Shown: piece after piece, positions 16,154 through 25,105 of the stretch | Layout of the letters: every line of letters begins with the position of its first letter | Position numbering within the stretch: the first letter of the stretch is position 1 | Assembly: GCA_964461005.1 (NCBI GenBank) | Contig: CAYWQQ010000001.1 | Coordinates: 1-60,229 of the forward strand | From: JAAZBI01 sp964461005 | Lineage (GTDB): Bacteria; Bacillota_I; Bacilli_A; RF39; UBA660 | DNA: 60,229 nt | Direction: 5' to 3' | Program-made: the position numbers and the translations under genes | Notes under the pieces: model-generated | Database searches by the model: none | The model's input: only the letters and a program-made list of their open reading frames with translations | What the model was told of the DNA's origin: nothing

Positions 16154-16928
16154 TTCTTATAATCACTTCCTTCGCTAAATTTAAATAAGCATAATGTCCT
16201 TTACTAGTTGAATCATATTCGGCAATTGGTTTACCATGTGAAGGAGCTTCAGACAATCTAATTAAACGGGGAATAATAGTATCATAAACTCTCTCTTTAA
16301 AATATGTACGAATATCTTCAATTACTTCCAATCCCAAATTGGTTCTTGAATCAAACATAGTTAATAAAACCCCTTCAATATCTAATTCTTTATTCAAATT
16401 TTTTTGTACTAACATAATTGTACTAAGTAATTGAGTTATTCCTTCTAAAGCATAAAATTCACACTGAACCGGAATTATTACCGAATCTGATGCAGTTAAG
16501 GCATTGGTAGTTAATATTCCTAAAGAAGGTGGACAATCAATAATAATATAATCATATTCGTTTTTTATACTTTCTAAACTCTTTTTTAATTGATGAGTTT
16601 TAGAAAAACCTTCAATTGTTTTACTTTTTTCAATTAGCTCAATATCAACACCTGCTAAATTTATTGTAGCTGGTGCTAAAAAAAGATTCTTAAAGCCAGT
16701 AGAAATAACCACTTCGGATGCTGTTTTAGTATTTACTAAAACATCATAAATACTAGAATTTATATCGCTCTTATCAACACCTACTCCAGTTGATGAATTT
16801 CCTTGCGGATCTAAATCAATTATTAATACTTTTTTATCTAATAATCCTAAAGATGAAGATAGATTAATACTTGTTGTTGTTTTACCAACTCCACCTTTTT
16901 GATTAACTATTGAAATAATTTTGCCCAA
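16143..16928 (-). CDS. parA: Chromosome-partitioning ATPase ParA (Soj)
   Basis: ParA is a deviant Walker ATPase that works with ParB in segregation and initiation control. KGGVGKTTTSINL is the Walker A box, DLDPQGNSSTG the switch I region, and IIDCPPSLG the Walker B. I chose the TTG start at 16928 (M-GKIISIVNQKGG) because Soj proteins begin at this point and GTGAT lies at normal spacing. A GTG five codons earlier (16943) is an alternative. Promoter-like TGGTATCAT lies upstream. It probably heads the long transcript running to 6531. Confidence 0.95.
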   Translation of the reverse strand: MGKIISIVNQKGGVGKTTTSINLSSSLGLLDKKVLIIDLDPQGNSSTGVGVDKSDINSSIYDVLVNTKTASEVVISTGFKNLFLAPATINLAGVDIELIEKSKTIEGFSKTHQLKKSLESIKNEYDYIIIDCPPSLGILTTNALTASDSVIIPVQCEFYALEGITQLLSTIMLVQKNLNKELDIEGVLLTMFDSRTNLGLEVIEDIRTYFKERVYDTIIPRLIRLSEAPSHGKPIAEYDSTSKGHYAYLNLAKEVIIRNGK

Positions 16929-17013
16929 TTTAATCACACTCACGTTCTATGTATTTCATATTTATATGATACCAAAATAACGCTATCTTTTAAATAACTT
17001 TAATTGTTATTAT

Positions 17014-17937
17014 TTATTTTAAGCGCTTCGCTTTTTCTTTTATTTTTCTTAATCGATGATTTAGACAAGATTTACTTATCTTTTTTGATAATTCCAAACT
17101 CATAATTTCACTTAATTCCAATAAAGAAGATTCAGGATATTTCAAGCGATATATTGCCACTTCCTTAAGTTTATCATCTAATATATCTAATCCCATTTCT
17201 TCAATAATCAAATTAATATCTTTTATTTGTTGATTCGAGGAATTAATTATTTTTTCTACATTAGCTTGTTCACAATTATTTAAACGGTTAGTATTGTTTT
17301 TTTGATTTCTATATATACGGACATTTTCAAAATACAACACACCTTGAAAAGCTCTTATGATTTTCAAAAAATCGCTTATTCTTTCAGCTTCCTTAACATA
17401 TACCATATAGCCTTTAGCTCGATTAATAATTCTACTGTTCAAAGAAAAATAATTTAAAATTTCATCAATAAAAACAGCATATTCCTCATCATCTAATAAA
17501 AACTCTAAATGATATCTAGACTTTTGTGGATCATTAATACTTCCACTTGCTAAAAAAGTCCCTTTTAAATAGGCTATTTTTAATTCATCATCAGCATAAA
17601 GGTAACCTTTAGGAAGATTAGTAAAATAGCCTTCCTGATTGACTAGGGCTAAGTCCTTTAAAATTTCATCTCTGTGCTTTTGTATTTCCAATATATATAA
17701 ATAATTTTTCCTAAAATTAAAATTTTTTCTCAAAATAATTCGAGGTCTAAATTTATATAAATCTTCTATAATAGAAAACATGAAGCGACAAACATTAATA
17801 CTTTCTGTATGAACTTTTATTCGTTTTTCATCTATATAAGCGTTTTGACGAAAAAAAGCAGATAAAAGCGAAATCATTTCTAAATTATTTAATTCGCTGT
17901 TTATTATTTCTTCCTTTATCTGAGCAGTAAATGACAT
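17014..17937 (-). CDS. whiA: WhiA, sporulation-regulator family DNA-binding protein
   Basis: A 307-aa protein with an N-terminal homing-endonuclease-like fold split into two repeats and a C-terminal helix-turn-helix (SLLELSEIMSLELSKKISKSCLNHRLRKI). In Bacillus it influences division and chromosome segregation and is not a sporulation-only factor. Signatures are SFTAQIKEEI at the start, YLKGTFLASGSINDP, and YFENVRIYRNQKNNTNRLNNCE split across the centre. The start follows AGGTGATAGT. It is the last gene of the YvlD-like/lgt/trxB/HD group. Confidence 0.93.
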   Translation of the reverse strand: MSFTAQIKEEIINSELNNLEMISLLSAFFRQNAYIDEKRIKVHTESINVCRFMFSIIEDLYKFRPRIILRKNFNFRKNYLYILEIQKHRDEILKDLALVNQEGYFTNLPKGYLYADDELKIAYLKGTFLASGSINDPQKSRYHLEFLLDDEEYAVFIDEILNYFSLNSRIINRAKGYMVYVKEAERISDFLKIIRAFQGVLYFENVRIYRNQKNNTNRLNNCEQANVEKIINSSNQQIKDINLIIEEMGLDILDDKLKEVAIYRLKYPESSLLELSEIMSLELSKKISKSCLNHRLRKIKEKAKRLK

Positions 17938-17946
17938 ACTATCACC

Positions 17947-18507
17947 TCATTTTTTTCTTGCTAAACCCAAATATTTAGTTATTTCTTTCATTTTGACATC
18001 TTTCATCGAGCAACTTTTGTCAGCCGAACACACAATCCAAGATTCTCTATATTTAGGTGCATATATTGTAAGCGGCCACATATGTTTTAATATAATATCT
18101 TTTACAATTTCATCAATCAAATGTGGAAAATATTTTATAGCATTGCTATAAGCTATTTTATGGTGAGAAAAGCCGTGATTGTTAGGTAAAACTTTATTCT
18201 TTTTTATATCAGTATCAGGAAATTTGAAATCACCTTTTTTTTGCCAATCATAAAAGAAAAAATCATGTAATAAAGAACCTATAGCTACAGATCTTTTATT
18301 ACATTTTTTATATTTTAATGACTTCAAATAAGAATAACAACAAACTTCTATAACATGATTTTTTCTTGATTCTAAATGATGAATTATTTCTTCCATTTGT
18401 AAGAATATAGGAGATTCAATAATTTCTTTTATATATGAATATAATTCTTCTTTTTCTTCATCAGAAAATTTAAATTTTTTTGTAATAATTAAAAAATCTT
18501 TATCCAT
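17947..18507 (-). CDS. HD-domain phosphohydrolase
   Basis: A 186-aa protein with an HD-type metal site: His in RKNHVIEV, the HD pair in LLHDFFFYDW, His residues in NNHGFSHHKIAY and HMWPLT, and Asp in CSADKSCSM. The order fits small HD hydrolases acting on phosphate esters, but no substrate-specific signature was recognised. It lies between trxB and whiA (3- and 10-base gaps), so it is likely translated from the same mRNA. Confidence 0.75.
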   Translation of the reverse strand: MDKDFLIITKKFKFSDEEKEELYSYIKEIIESPIFLQMEEIIHHLESRKNHVIEVCCYSYLKSLKYKKCNKRSVAIGSLLHDFFFYDWQKKGDFKFPDTDIKKNKVLPNNHGFSHHKIAYSNAIKYFPHLIDEIVKDIILKHMWPLTIYAPKYRESWIVCSADKSCSMKDVKMKEITKYLGLARKK

Positions 18508-18509
18508 AT

Positions 18510-19412
18510 TTAACCGATATATTTTGAAGCTTGCAGACCAGCCACAGCTCCTTCTGCCACAGCGGTAGACACCTGATATACTTCTTTATTAATGACGTCT
18601 CCACAGGCAAAAATACCCTCTATATTAGTCTCCATTTGTTGATTTACAATAATATAGTCATTTTCTTTTAAACAATCAATAAAATCAGTATTAGGCTTGT
18701 AGCCATTATATTCAAATAATGCAGCTACTTTTATTTCTTCAGATATATTTGTTTCACTATTATTTATGACAATTGAATTCAATTTTTTATCCTCTTCATT
18801 CAATTTCATTATAGAAGAATTGCTAATGATTTTTATTTTAGAATTATTAAGGATTTTTTCTTTAAACTCACATGCTACTAATTCTGCTTCTTTAATAATA
18901 ATTAGTAATTCAGAAGCAATATTTACCAAATATAAAGCTTCTTCAAGAGTTTCTTTACTATTTCCAACTAAAGCTATTTTTTGATTTTTATATAATGAGC
19001 CATCACAGATAGCACAAAAACTAATACCTCTTCCTAATAATCTTTTTTCATTATCCAAACCCAATTCTTTAGGATTTCTTCCTGTTGCGATAACAACAGT
19101 TTTAACAATATATTTTTCTTTTTCAGTCAAAACCACAAAAAAATCTTCTTCTTTTTTGATTTCAATAATTTTCCCATATTTGTAATCAATTTTATTTTCT
19201 TGAATTTGATTAAACATATTGAAAGCTAAATCAGGCCCACTAATTTTTGAAAAACCAGTATAGTTTTCAATAGAATTAATTCTATTTAATTGACCACCCG
19301 GAGCATTACCATCGATAATAGCAACATTCCTATCAGCTTGTTTCAAATATATGGCTGCCGTCATTCCAGCTGGGCCAGAACCAATTACAAGTGCATCAAA
19401 ATCTAACTTCAT
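18510..19412 (-). CDS. trxB: Thioredoxin-reductase-like flavoprotein with degenerate NADPH site
   Basis: A low-molecular-weight TrxR-type protein. The FAD site is intact (IGSGPAG, residues 10-16; ATGRNP; the C-terminal GIFACGDV). The redox-active CxxC is present (Cys133-Ala-Ile-Cys136). The NADPH half is atypical: the expected GGGDSAxEEA reads VGNSKETLEEA (149-159), and the downstream HRRxxFRA is replaced by a sequence with no such basic motif. A donor other than NADPH, such as ferredoxin, is therefore possible. I chose ATG 19412; a GTG two codons upstream (19418) is also spaced from GAGG. It overlaps lgt. Confidence 0.85.
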   Translation of the reverse strand: MKLDFDALVIGSGPAGMTAAIYLKQADRNVAIIDGNAPGGQLNRINSIENYTGFSKISGPDLAFNMFNQIQENKIDYKYGKIIEIKKEEDFFVVLTEKEKYIVKTVVIATGRNPKELGLDNEKRLLGRGISFCAICDGSLYKNQKIALVGNSKETLEEALYLVNIASELLIIIKEAELVACEFKEKILNNSKIKIISNSSIMKLNEEDKKLNSIVINNSETNISEEIKVAALFEYNGYKPNTDFIDCLKENDYIIVNQQMETNIEGIFACGDVINKEVYQVSTAVAEGAVAGLQASKYIG

Positions 19413-20214
19413 ATTCACGATCAACCTCACTATATCTATTATCAAAACGAGATCCCAAAGATTTTATAGAAACAATTATTAATCCTAAAATAAATAATAT
19501 AATTGAAACAATTTGAGCTACTTTCAAATCGTTAAAAATTAAACTATCTGTTCTTAAGCCTTCAATAAAAAATCTACCTAAAGAGTAAAACATCAAATAC
19601 AATCCAATTAATTGACCATTTTTCAAATATTTATAAAATTTTCTTAATATTAAGAAAACAATAAAAAGCCCCAAACATAAAACAGATTCATATAAGAAAG
19701 TGGGATGATAGTAGACACCTTGTATTTTAACTCCTTCAATAATAAAATCCGGAATATATAAGCCCTCTAAAAAACTTCTACTAACTTCTAAACCGTGAGC
19801 TTCTTGATTAAAAAAATTACCCCAACGGCCGATAGCTTGGCCAATTAATATTGCTGGAGCCATCATGTCAAATAGTTTCCAATTATTTACTTGATATTTC
19901 TTAGCATAAAACATTATGAAGATAGCTCCAAAAATTATACCTCCATGAATAGCTAAGCCACCTTCCCAAATTTTAAATATATCTAAAATATTTTGAGAAT
20001 AATATGACCAATTAAAGAAAACATAATATGCTCTTGCTCCAATTATCCCGATGATAAGAGCCCAAAATATCATGTTTGATATAAATTCTTTTTGAATCTT
20101 AAATTTTTTAGCTTCCTTAGTTAAAATATAACTACCAATCAATACACCTAAAACTATAAAAACAGAATACCAACTAATTTTAATAAAATTTAAATCTAAA
20201 ACATATTTCCCCAC
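19396..20214 (-). CDS. lgt: Prolipoprotein diacylglyceryl transferase
   Basis: Membrane enzyme that transfers diacylglycerol from phosphatidylglycerol to the lipobox cysteine of prolipoproteins. The 272-aa product has about seven membrane segments, the essential HGGI...GAIF motif, and the Lgt signature IGRWGNFFNQEAHG near residue 130, followed by HPTFLYES. It starts 1 base after the YvlD-like gene. In Bacillus lgt likewise sits in a small envelope operon, here with trxB overlapping its 3' end. Confidence 0.96.
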   Translation of the reverse strand: MGKYVLDLNFIKISWYSVFIVLGVLIGSYILTKEAKKFKIQKEFISNMIFWALIIGIIGARAYYVFFNWSYYSQNILDIFKIWEGGLAIHGGIIFGAIFIMFYAKKYQVNNWKLFDMMAPAILIGQAIGRWGNFFNQEAHGLEVSRSFLEGLYIPDFIIEGVKIQGVYYHPTFLYESVLCLGLFIVFLILRKFYKYLKNGQLIGLYLMFYSLGRFFIEGLRTDSLIFNDLKVAQIVSIILFILGLIIVSIKSLGSRFDNRYSEVDREYEVRF

Positions 20215-20215
20215 A

Positions 20216-20650
20216 TTAGTTCTCCTTTCTAAACATTGGCTTTATAATAATGTTTTCCATTAAAAAATTCATAATAGAGATTAATATTGCTGCAAAAAAT
20301 AAAATAAAAAAGCCATGAGTAGTAAAATGATCTCCCAATATAAATGCGGCCATCTTTATTATAAAAACATTTATAAAAGGATAAAACATTCCTAAAGTTA
20401 TTCCTGTAATTGGCAATGTTAAAAAGAATAGAACTGGCTTAATTGTTTTGTTTAAGATATATATAATCGCACTTGCTAACAATGCCCATAAACCAAAATA
20501 ACTGCGATCTAAAATAAACGTCTTTTTAAACAATAAAGAAACAAAAATTAAAATTAGCGCATATAAAACTATATAAATAATTAAATATAATGCATCATTT
20601 ATTTTGCTATAATCTTTCTTTTTATTGTCATCAATAACTATTGTTTTCAT
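20216..20650 (-). CDS. YvlD-like four-TM membrane protein (phage holin 4_2 family)
   Basis: A 144-aa protein with four hydrophobic segments. Its core NKTIKPVLFFLTLPITGITLG is the hallmark of the YvlD / Phage_holin_4_2 family. Despite the family name these are chromosomal membrane proteins, some in envelope-stress operons. The start has AGGTGATTAT. First gene after the eno terminator, with its own promoter, it leads the lgt-trxB-HD-whiA set. Molecular function is unknown. Confidence 0.75.
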   Translation of the reverse strand: MKTIVIDDNKKKDYSKINDALYLIIYIVLYALILIFVSLLFKKTFILDRSYFGLWALLASAIIYILNKTIKPVLFFLTLPITGITLGMFYPFINVFIIKMAAFILGDHFTTHGFFILFFAAILISIMNFLMENIIIKPMFRKEN

Positions 20651-20666
20651 ATAATCACCTGCTTAA

Positions 20667-20695
20667 ATTATATCATGTTTAATTGCTTTTATAAA
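20667..20695 (-). promoter_or_regulatory. Promoter of the YvlD-like/lgt/trxB/HD/whiA operon
   Basis: Minus-strand TTTATA (20690-20695), 17-base spacer, TATAAT (20667-20672) preceded by TGA (extended -10). It directly follows the eno terminator. Confidence 0.6.
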
Positions 20696-20696
20696 C

Positions 20697-20719
20697 AAAA
20701 AAGTAGTTAATCTACTTTT
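20697..20719 (-). terminator. Terminator of murD-eno
   Basis: Minus-strand AAAAGTAG-ATTAA-CTACTTTT followed by TTG. It overlaps the eno stop codon. Confidence 0.75.
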
Positions 20720-21944
20720 CTAGTTCTTCCTCAATTCTTAATAATTGATTATATTTACAAATACGATCCGTTCTAGATAATGAGCCTGTTTTTATTTGGC
20801 CCAAATTTAATCCAACAGCAAAATCTGCTATATAAGTATCTTCTGTTTCTCCACTACGGTGTGAAATAATTGTTTTATAGTTATTGTTTTTTGCTAAGTT
20901 AATTGTTTCTAAAGTCTCTGTAACCGTTCCGATTTGATTTACTTTAATCAATATGGAATTACATGATCCCATTTCAATTCCTTTGTTTAGCAACTCCTTA
21001 TTTGTAACAAATAAATCATCACCAACAATTTGGATTTTATCGCCAATAGCTTCAGTTAATAATTTAAAGCCTTCAAAATCTTCTTCTTCGAAAGGATCTT
21101 CAATAGAAATTATAGGAAATTTTAAAACTAATTCTTGATAAAATTCAATCATTTCTTGTTGATTTAATATTTTGTTTTCACCACTTAAATAATATTTTCC
21201 TTCTTTATAAAATTGAGAAGCTGCCACATCGACGGCTATTGCAACATCATCTCCCGGCTTATAGCCAGCAGTTGTTATTGCATTAACAATTAATTCAAAC
21301 GCTTCAATATTACTATTTAAATTAGGTGCAAAGCCACCTTCATCTCCTACAGCAACGTTATAACCTTTTGCTTTCAACAATTTCTTTAAGGTATGGAAAA
21401 CTTCCGCTCCTATTCTTAAACTTTCCTTGAATGTTGATCTTTTAGGAACAATCATAAATTCCTGAATATCAAGATTATTGTCTGCATGAGCTCCACCATT
21501 AATGATGTTCATCATTGGCCTAGGCATTTCAGTTCCTTGACCTATATATTCATAGAGGTTTTTATTATTTAACAAAGCTGCTGCTTTCAAACAAGATAGA
21601 GAAACCCCTAAAATAGCATTAGCTCCTAAAACAGACTTGTTTTTTGTCCCATCTAAATTAATCAGTAATTGATCTATTTCTTTTTGAGCTGTAACATCTT
21701 TGCCAATTAAAGCCGGTTTAATAATGGTATTAACATTATTAACAGCCGTTAAAACTCCTTTGCCTAAATATCTAGAATTATCCTTGTCTCTTAACTCAAC
21801 GGCTTCATTAATCCCTGTTGAAGCACCACTAGGAATACTTGATCTACCTAAAACATTATTTTCACAAATAACATCTACTTCAATTGTAGGATTGCCTCTT
21901 GAATCCAATATTTCTCTAGCCTTAATATCAATTATTTTATTCAT
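20712..21944 (-). CDS. eno: Enolase
   Basis: Enolase converts 2-phosphoglycerate to phosphoenolpyruvate in glycolysis. The 410-aa product has REILDSRGNPTIEVDV at the N-terminus, NGGAHADNNLDIQEFM, catalytic GDEGGFAPN, metal ligands in SIEDPF and GDDLFVTN, ILIKVNQIGT, and the signature ISHRSGETED. I chose ATG 21944 because GGAGGAAAAAA precedes it; a longer reading frame upstream runs through murD. It overlaps murD by 8 bases. The pairing of glycolytic eno with murD is unusual. Confidence 0.97.
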   Translation of the reverse strand: MNKIIDIKAREILDSRGNPTIEVDVICENNVLGRSSIPSGASTGINEAVELRDKDNSRYLGKGVLTAVNNVNTIIKPALIGKDVTAQKEIDQLLINLDGTKNKSVLGANAILGVSLSCLKAAALLNNKNLYEYIGQGTEMPRPMMNIINGGAHADNNLDIQEFMIVPKRSTFKESLRIGAEVFHTLKKLLKAKGYNVAVGDEGGFAPNLNSNIEAFELIVNAITTAGYKPGDDVAIAVDVAASQFYKEGKYYLSGENKILNQQEMIEFYQELVLKFPIISIEDPFEEEDFEGFKLLTEAIGDKIQIVGDDLFVTNKELLNKGIEMGSCNSILIKVNQIGTVTETLETINLAKNNNYKTIISHRSGETEDTYIADFAVGLNLGQIKTGSLSRTDRICKYNQLLRIEEELEK

Positions 21945-23280
21945 TTTTTTCCTCCAACAAATTAATAGCTTCTTTATATTTGTTTCCTCTTTCTTCAAAA
22001 TCTTTAAATTGATCCCAAGAAGCACAAGCTGGGCTCAATAGTACAACATCATTTGGTTTTGCTATTTCGTAAGCTTTTTTAACCGCTTCATCAACAACAT
22101 CACAAACAAAGCATTCAATATTATTGTTTTGAGCAAATGTTGATATTCTATCCTTTGTTTCTCCATAAGATATGATACTTTTAACATTTGTCAAAAATGG
22201 TACTAAATCATCAAAGCTATGTCCTCTATCTAATCCTCCCAAAATTAATATAGTTGGTTTACTAAAAGAAGATAAAGCAATTTGCGTAGACTTAATATTT
22301 GTAGATTTTGAATCGTTATAATATTCAACTTGATTAATTGTTTTAACAAATTCAATTCGGTGTTCGACACCACTAAATTTTTTTAAAACTTCTCTTATAT
22401 CCTCATCACTAACATCAAATTCTTTCACAGCAATAATAGCGGCCATAATATTTTCTAAATTATGATTGCCTTTTAATTTCACTTCGTCGATTGCAATGAT
22501 TTTATTACCATTGTAATTTATTTGGTTTTGAGACAGTTCGCAACCTATTAAATTTGTTTTGTTAGAAGAAAAATATTTTTTTAGTGAAGGAATATCTTCT
22601 GCAATAGAAAGGCTTTCCTCATTATCTAAATTTAGAATAGCCAAAGAAAATGCTTGATGATGATTAAATATTCTTTTTTTCATTTCTTTGTATTTTTCAT
22701 AGGAACCATGAAAATCTACATGAGCTTCAGAAATATTAGTTAATATAGAAATATCAGTTTTAAACTCTTTCATATTGCATAACTGATGATCAGAAATTTC
22801 AATTACAAAAATATCATCCGGCAAAAATAATGGCACCATTGAAGAAACGGGAATGCCTATGTTTCCAGCTAAATGAACTCTTTTTTTTGCTTGTTTTAAT
22901 ATTTCGTATATTAAAGTTACCGTTGTTGTTTTGCCGTTAGTCCCAGTAACACCTATTATTTTTAAATTTTTGGGAAAATAGCGATATGCTAATTCAACTT
23001 CATTGATGATATCAATTCCTAATTTTTTAGCTTTTACAATATATTTGTGTTCATTAGAAATACCAGGGTTTTTAACAATCATTTCATATGTATCATCAAT
23101 AAAATCAACATCTTCAACACCTAAAATTACATTTACACCTAAAGATTCTAATTCTTTTATTTGATTTAGTTCTTGATCAGAACTACGATCATTAATTGTA
23201 ACTTGATATCCTTTTTCAATTAATAGCTTTGCTGCAGCGTAACCGCTTCTAGCCATTCCAAAAACAAATGCTTTTTTCAT
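21937..23280 (-). CDS. murD: UDP-N-acetylmuramoylalanine--D-glutamate ligase
   Basis: Cytoplasmic ATP-dependent ligase adding D-Glu to UDP-MurNAc-L-Ala. The 447-aa product has an N-terminal UDP-binding Rossmann region (VFGMARSGYAAAKLL), Walker A GVTGTNGKTTTV, the central YNDSKSTNIKST block and LILGGLDRGHSF. The last codons and stop lie inside the eno start. No other mur or dcw genes are nearby, so murD has moved away from a division/cell-wall cluster. Confidence 0.96.
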   Translation of the reverse strand: MKKAFVFGMARSGYAAAKLLIEKGYQVTINDRSSDQELNQIKELESLGVNVILGVEDVDFIDDTYEMIVKNPGISNEHKYIVKAKKLGIDIINEVELAYRYFPKNLKIIGVTGTNGKTTTVTLIYEILKQAKKRVHLAGNIGIPVSSMVPLFLPDDIFVIEISDHQLCNMKEFKTDISILTNISEAHVDFHGSYEKYKEMKKRIFNHHQAFSLAILNLDNEESLSIAEDIPSLKKYFSSNKTNLIGCELSQNQINYNGNKIIAIDEVKLKGNHNLENIMAAIIAVKEFDVSDEDIREVLKKFSGVEHRIEFVKTINQVEYYNDSKSTNIKSTQIALSSFSKPTILILGGLDRGHSFDDLVPFLTNVKSIISYGETKDRISTFAQNNNIECFVCDVVDEAVKKAYEIAKPNDVVLLSPACASWDQFKDFEERGNKYKEAINLLEEKNE

Positions 23281-23379
23281 ATTATCACTCTCCTGTTAAG
23301 TATACTATAATATCAATTAAAATAAAATAATTTTTGATAATTAGACATTACTTAACTGCTTTTATTTTGTTCTTTTGTT

Positions 23380-23388
23380 TGTTATAAT
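23380..23388 (+). promoter_or_regulatory. Extended -10 promoter of the FemAB-like gene
   Basis: TGTTATAAT on the plus strand, 20 bases before the chosen start codon. The -35 region is poor. It is divergent from murD. Confidence 0.45.
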
Positions 23389-23407
23389 AGCAATAGGAAT
23401 GGTGAAT

Positions 23408-24679
23408 ATGAAAATAATAGAATTATCTAAAAAACAATTTGATGATTATGCCTTCAATCATAAATTGGCTTCTTTTTATCAAAGTAGTTTTTATGGTGAT
23501 TTGATGGATAAAAACGGCTTTTCAGCTGTTTATCTAGGTTTGATAACTGATGAGGAAACACTAATTGCAGCATCTTTAATTCTTACACAAAAAAAGTTTT
23601 GGCGTTTTAAATCTGCTTATTCACCAAGAGGATTTCTAATTGATTATGAAGATTTAGAATTACTAGACATTTTTACCAATTTATTAAAAAAATATTTAGA
23701 AAAAAACAAAGTTATATATTTAAGAATAGATCCATCAGTTATCAATAGAGAACGAATGAAAAATGGAAAAGAAATAGTTGGTGGACTAAATAGTGACGAA
23801 TTAGTAAAATTTATGAAGAAAATTGGTTATGAACACAAAGGATTAAATTCATATTTCGAAACGATTAAACCTCGTTGGAACGTTGTTACAAAAATAAATT
23901 CTCCACAAAACCTTTTTGCATTTTTGAGTAAAGAAACAAAAAATAAAATAAGAAAAGCATATAAAAAGGGTATAACTATTTATAAAGGTAATCAAAACGA
24001 CATTAAATTATTTTATAATTTTCTAGACAAGAAAATGGCAAAAAAACTCAGTTATTATATGGATCAATATGAAATATTTTCAAAAAGTAATAGTTATGAT
24101 TTATTTTTTGCTAAATTAAATCCAACTATATATATGAAAACCAGTAAAGAATTATATGAAAGAGAATTAAAAAGAAATAGTAAATTAAATAATATAATTC
24201 AAGAAAACCATAAACCAAGAAAAAGAGATGAATTGATTAATCAAAAAATGAATTCCGACAAACTTTTAGATGTATATAAAAATGATTTGATTAATTCTAA
24301 TAAACTCTATGTTTCTTATCCAAATGGTTTGGTAATTGCAGCAACATCAATCATAAAATACAAGGAAACAATTACTTTTTCCGAAGGTGGTTATGATAGT
24401 AGCTTTAAAAGTTTTGCCCCAAATCACTTGTTAAAGTGGGCAATAATGAACGAATATGCAAAAAAAGGATATAAAAAAATCAATCACGGAGCAATCACAG
24501 GAAACTTTTCTTTTGATAACCCTTACTATGGATTATATCAATTTAAAATGGGTTTTGATGGAGAAATAGAAGAATTTATTGGAGAATTCGACCTTGTTAT
24601 TAATAAAAGTATTTACTATACTAATCTTCAAATAAAATTTATAAAGCATCTATTGGAATTTAAAAAAGCAGTTAAATAA
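23408..24679 (+). CDS. FemAB/MurM-like aminoacyl transferase (peptidoglycan bridge)
   Basis: FemAB-type enzymes move amino acids from aminoacyl-tRNA to the stem peptide of lipid II or peptidoglycan. The 423-aa product has two GNAT-like halves. SFYQSSFYGDLMDKNGF and SAYSPRGFLIDY fall in the first, and a charged helical insert (about residues 255-310, YERELKRNSKLN) resembles the tRNA-contacting coiled coil. The C-terminal half has GAITGNF and YGLYQFKMGFDGEIEEFIGEF, typical of the family. I chose ATG 23408, after GGTGA; codons further upstream are less likely. It is one of only two plus-strand genes, head-on to replication. The amino acid added is unknown. Confidence 0.88.
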   Translation: MKIIELSKKQFDDYAFNHKLASFYQSSFYGDLMDKNGFSAVYLGLITDEETLIAASLILTQKKFWRFKSAYSPRGFLIDYEDLELLDIFTNLLKKYLEKNKVIYLRIDPSVINRERMKNGKEIVGGLNSDELVKFMKKIGYEHKGLNSYFETIKPRWNVVTKINSPQNLFAFLSKETKNKIRKAYKKGITIYKGNQNDIKLFYNFLDKKMAKKLSYYMDQYEIFSKSNSYDLFFAKLNPTIYMKTSKELYERELKRNSKLNNIIQENHKPRKRDELINQKMNSDKLLDVYKNDLINSNKLYVSYPNGLVIAATSIIKYKETITFSEGGYDSSFKSFAPNHLLKWAIMNEYAKKGYKKINHGAITGNFSFDNPYYGLYQFKMGFDGEIEEFIGEFDLVINKSIYYTNLQIKFIKHLLEFKKAVK

Positions 24680-24690
24680 CTGTTTTTTTT
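24662..24690. terminator. Bidirectional terminator between femAB-like and EamA genes
   Basis: A-rich/CAGTT-AAAT-AACTG/T-rich hairpin with eight T on the plus side and six on the minus side. It serves the two convergent genes. Confidence 0.65.
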
Positions 24691-25102
24691 ATATGTTTAA
24701 TATAGATAATCCAACAATACTAATAATTACGCCGAGTAAATTATAGATAGATAATTTTTCTTTATAAAAAGCAACACTTGTAATGGTTAAAAAAATTAAT
24801 ATAAAAATATCCGTTGTAATATTAAAGTATCTTACAGACCAACCTGATTTGAAAGCTAGAAAAAAACCCAAGTCAATTAAAATGTTTATTATTCCAAACA
24901 ATAAAGCTCTTGTTCCGAGACTTTTTTTATTTTTTTTGACAGTTTTTTTAGTTTTAAAATAAAAGGGAACAGCACAAATAAAACCACCAATATACATACA
25001 ACAAAGAGCTATAACTGGATTGGTTCCTGCCGGTATAAGATTTTGAAATAAACTATACAATACACTAGTTACTATTACTATACTAATTGAAAAATAATAC
25101 AT
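24689..25102 (-). CDS. Four-TM EamA/DMT-type transporter half
   Basis: A 137-aa protein with four hydrophobic helices, the size of a single EamA (or SMR-like) half. The C-terminal helix YNLLGVIISIVGLSILNI and the preceding SVAFYKEKLS fit the drug/metabolite transporter pattern. Small paired halves usually work as hetero-oligomers. The upstream gene (3-base gap) is a second half that carries an internal stop, so the pair may be nonfunctional. Substrate unknown. Confidence 0.6.
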   Translation of the reverse strand: MYYFSISIVIVTSVLYSLFQNLIPAGTNPVIALCCMYIGGFICAVPFYFKTKKTVKKNKKSLGTRALLFGIINILIDLGFFLAFKSGWSVRYFNITTDIFILIFLTITSVAFYKEKLSIYNLLGVIISIVGLSILNI

Positions 25103-25105
25103 ACT

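Noticed and set aside
20216..20650. Prophage holin
   Set aside because: The family name includes holin, but no other phage gene is near and YvlD-like proteins are ordinary chromosomal genes.
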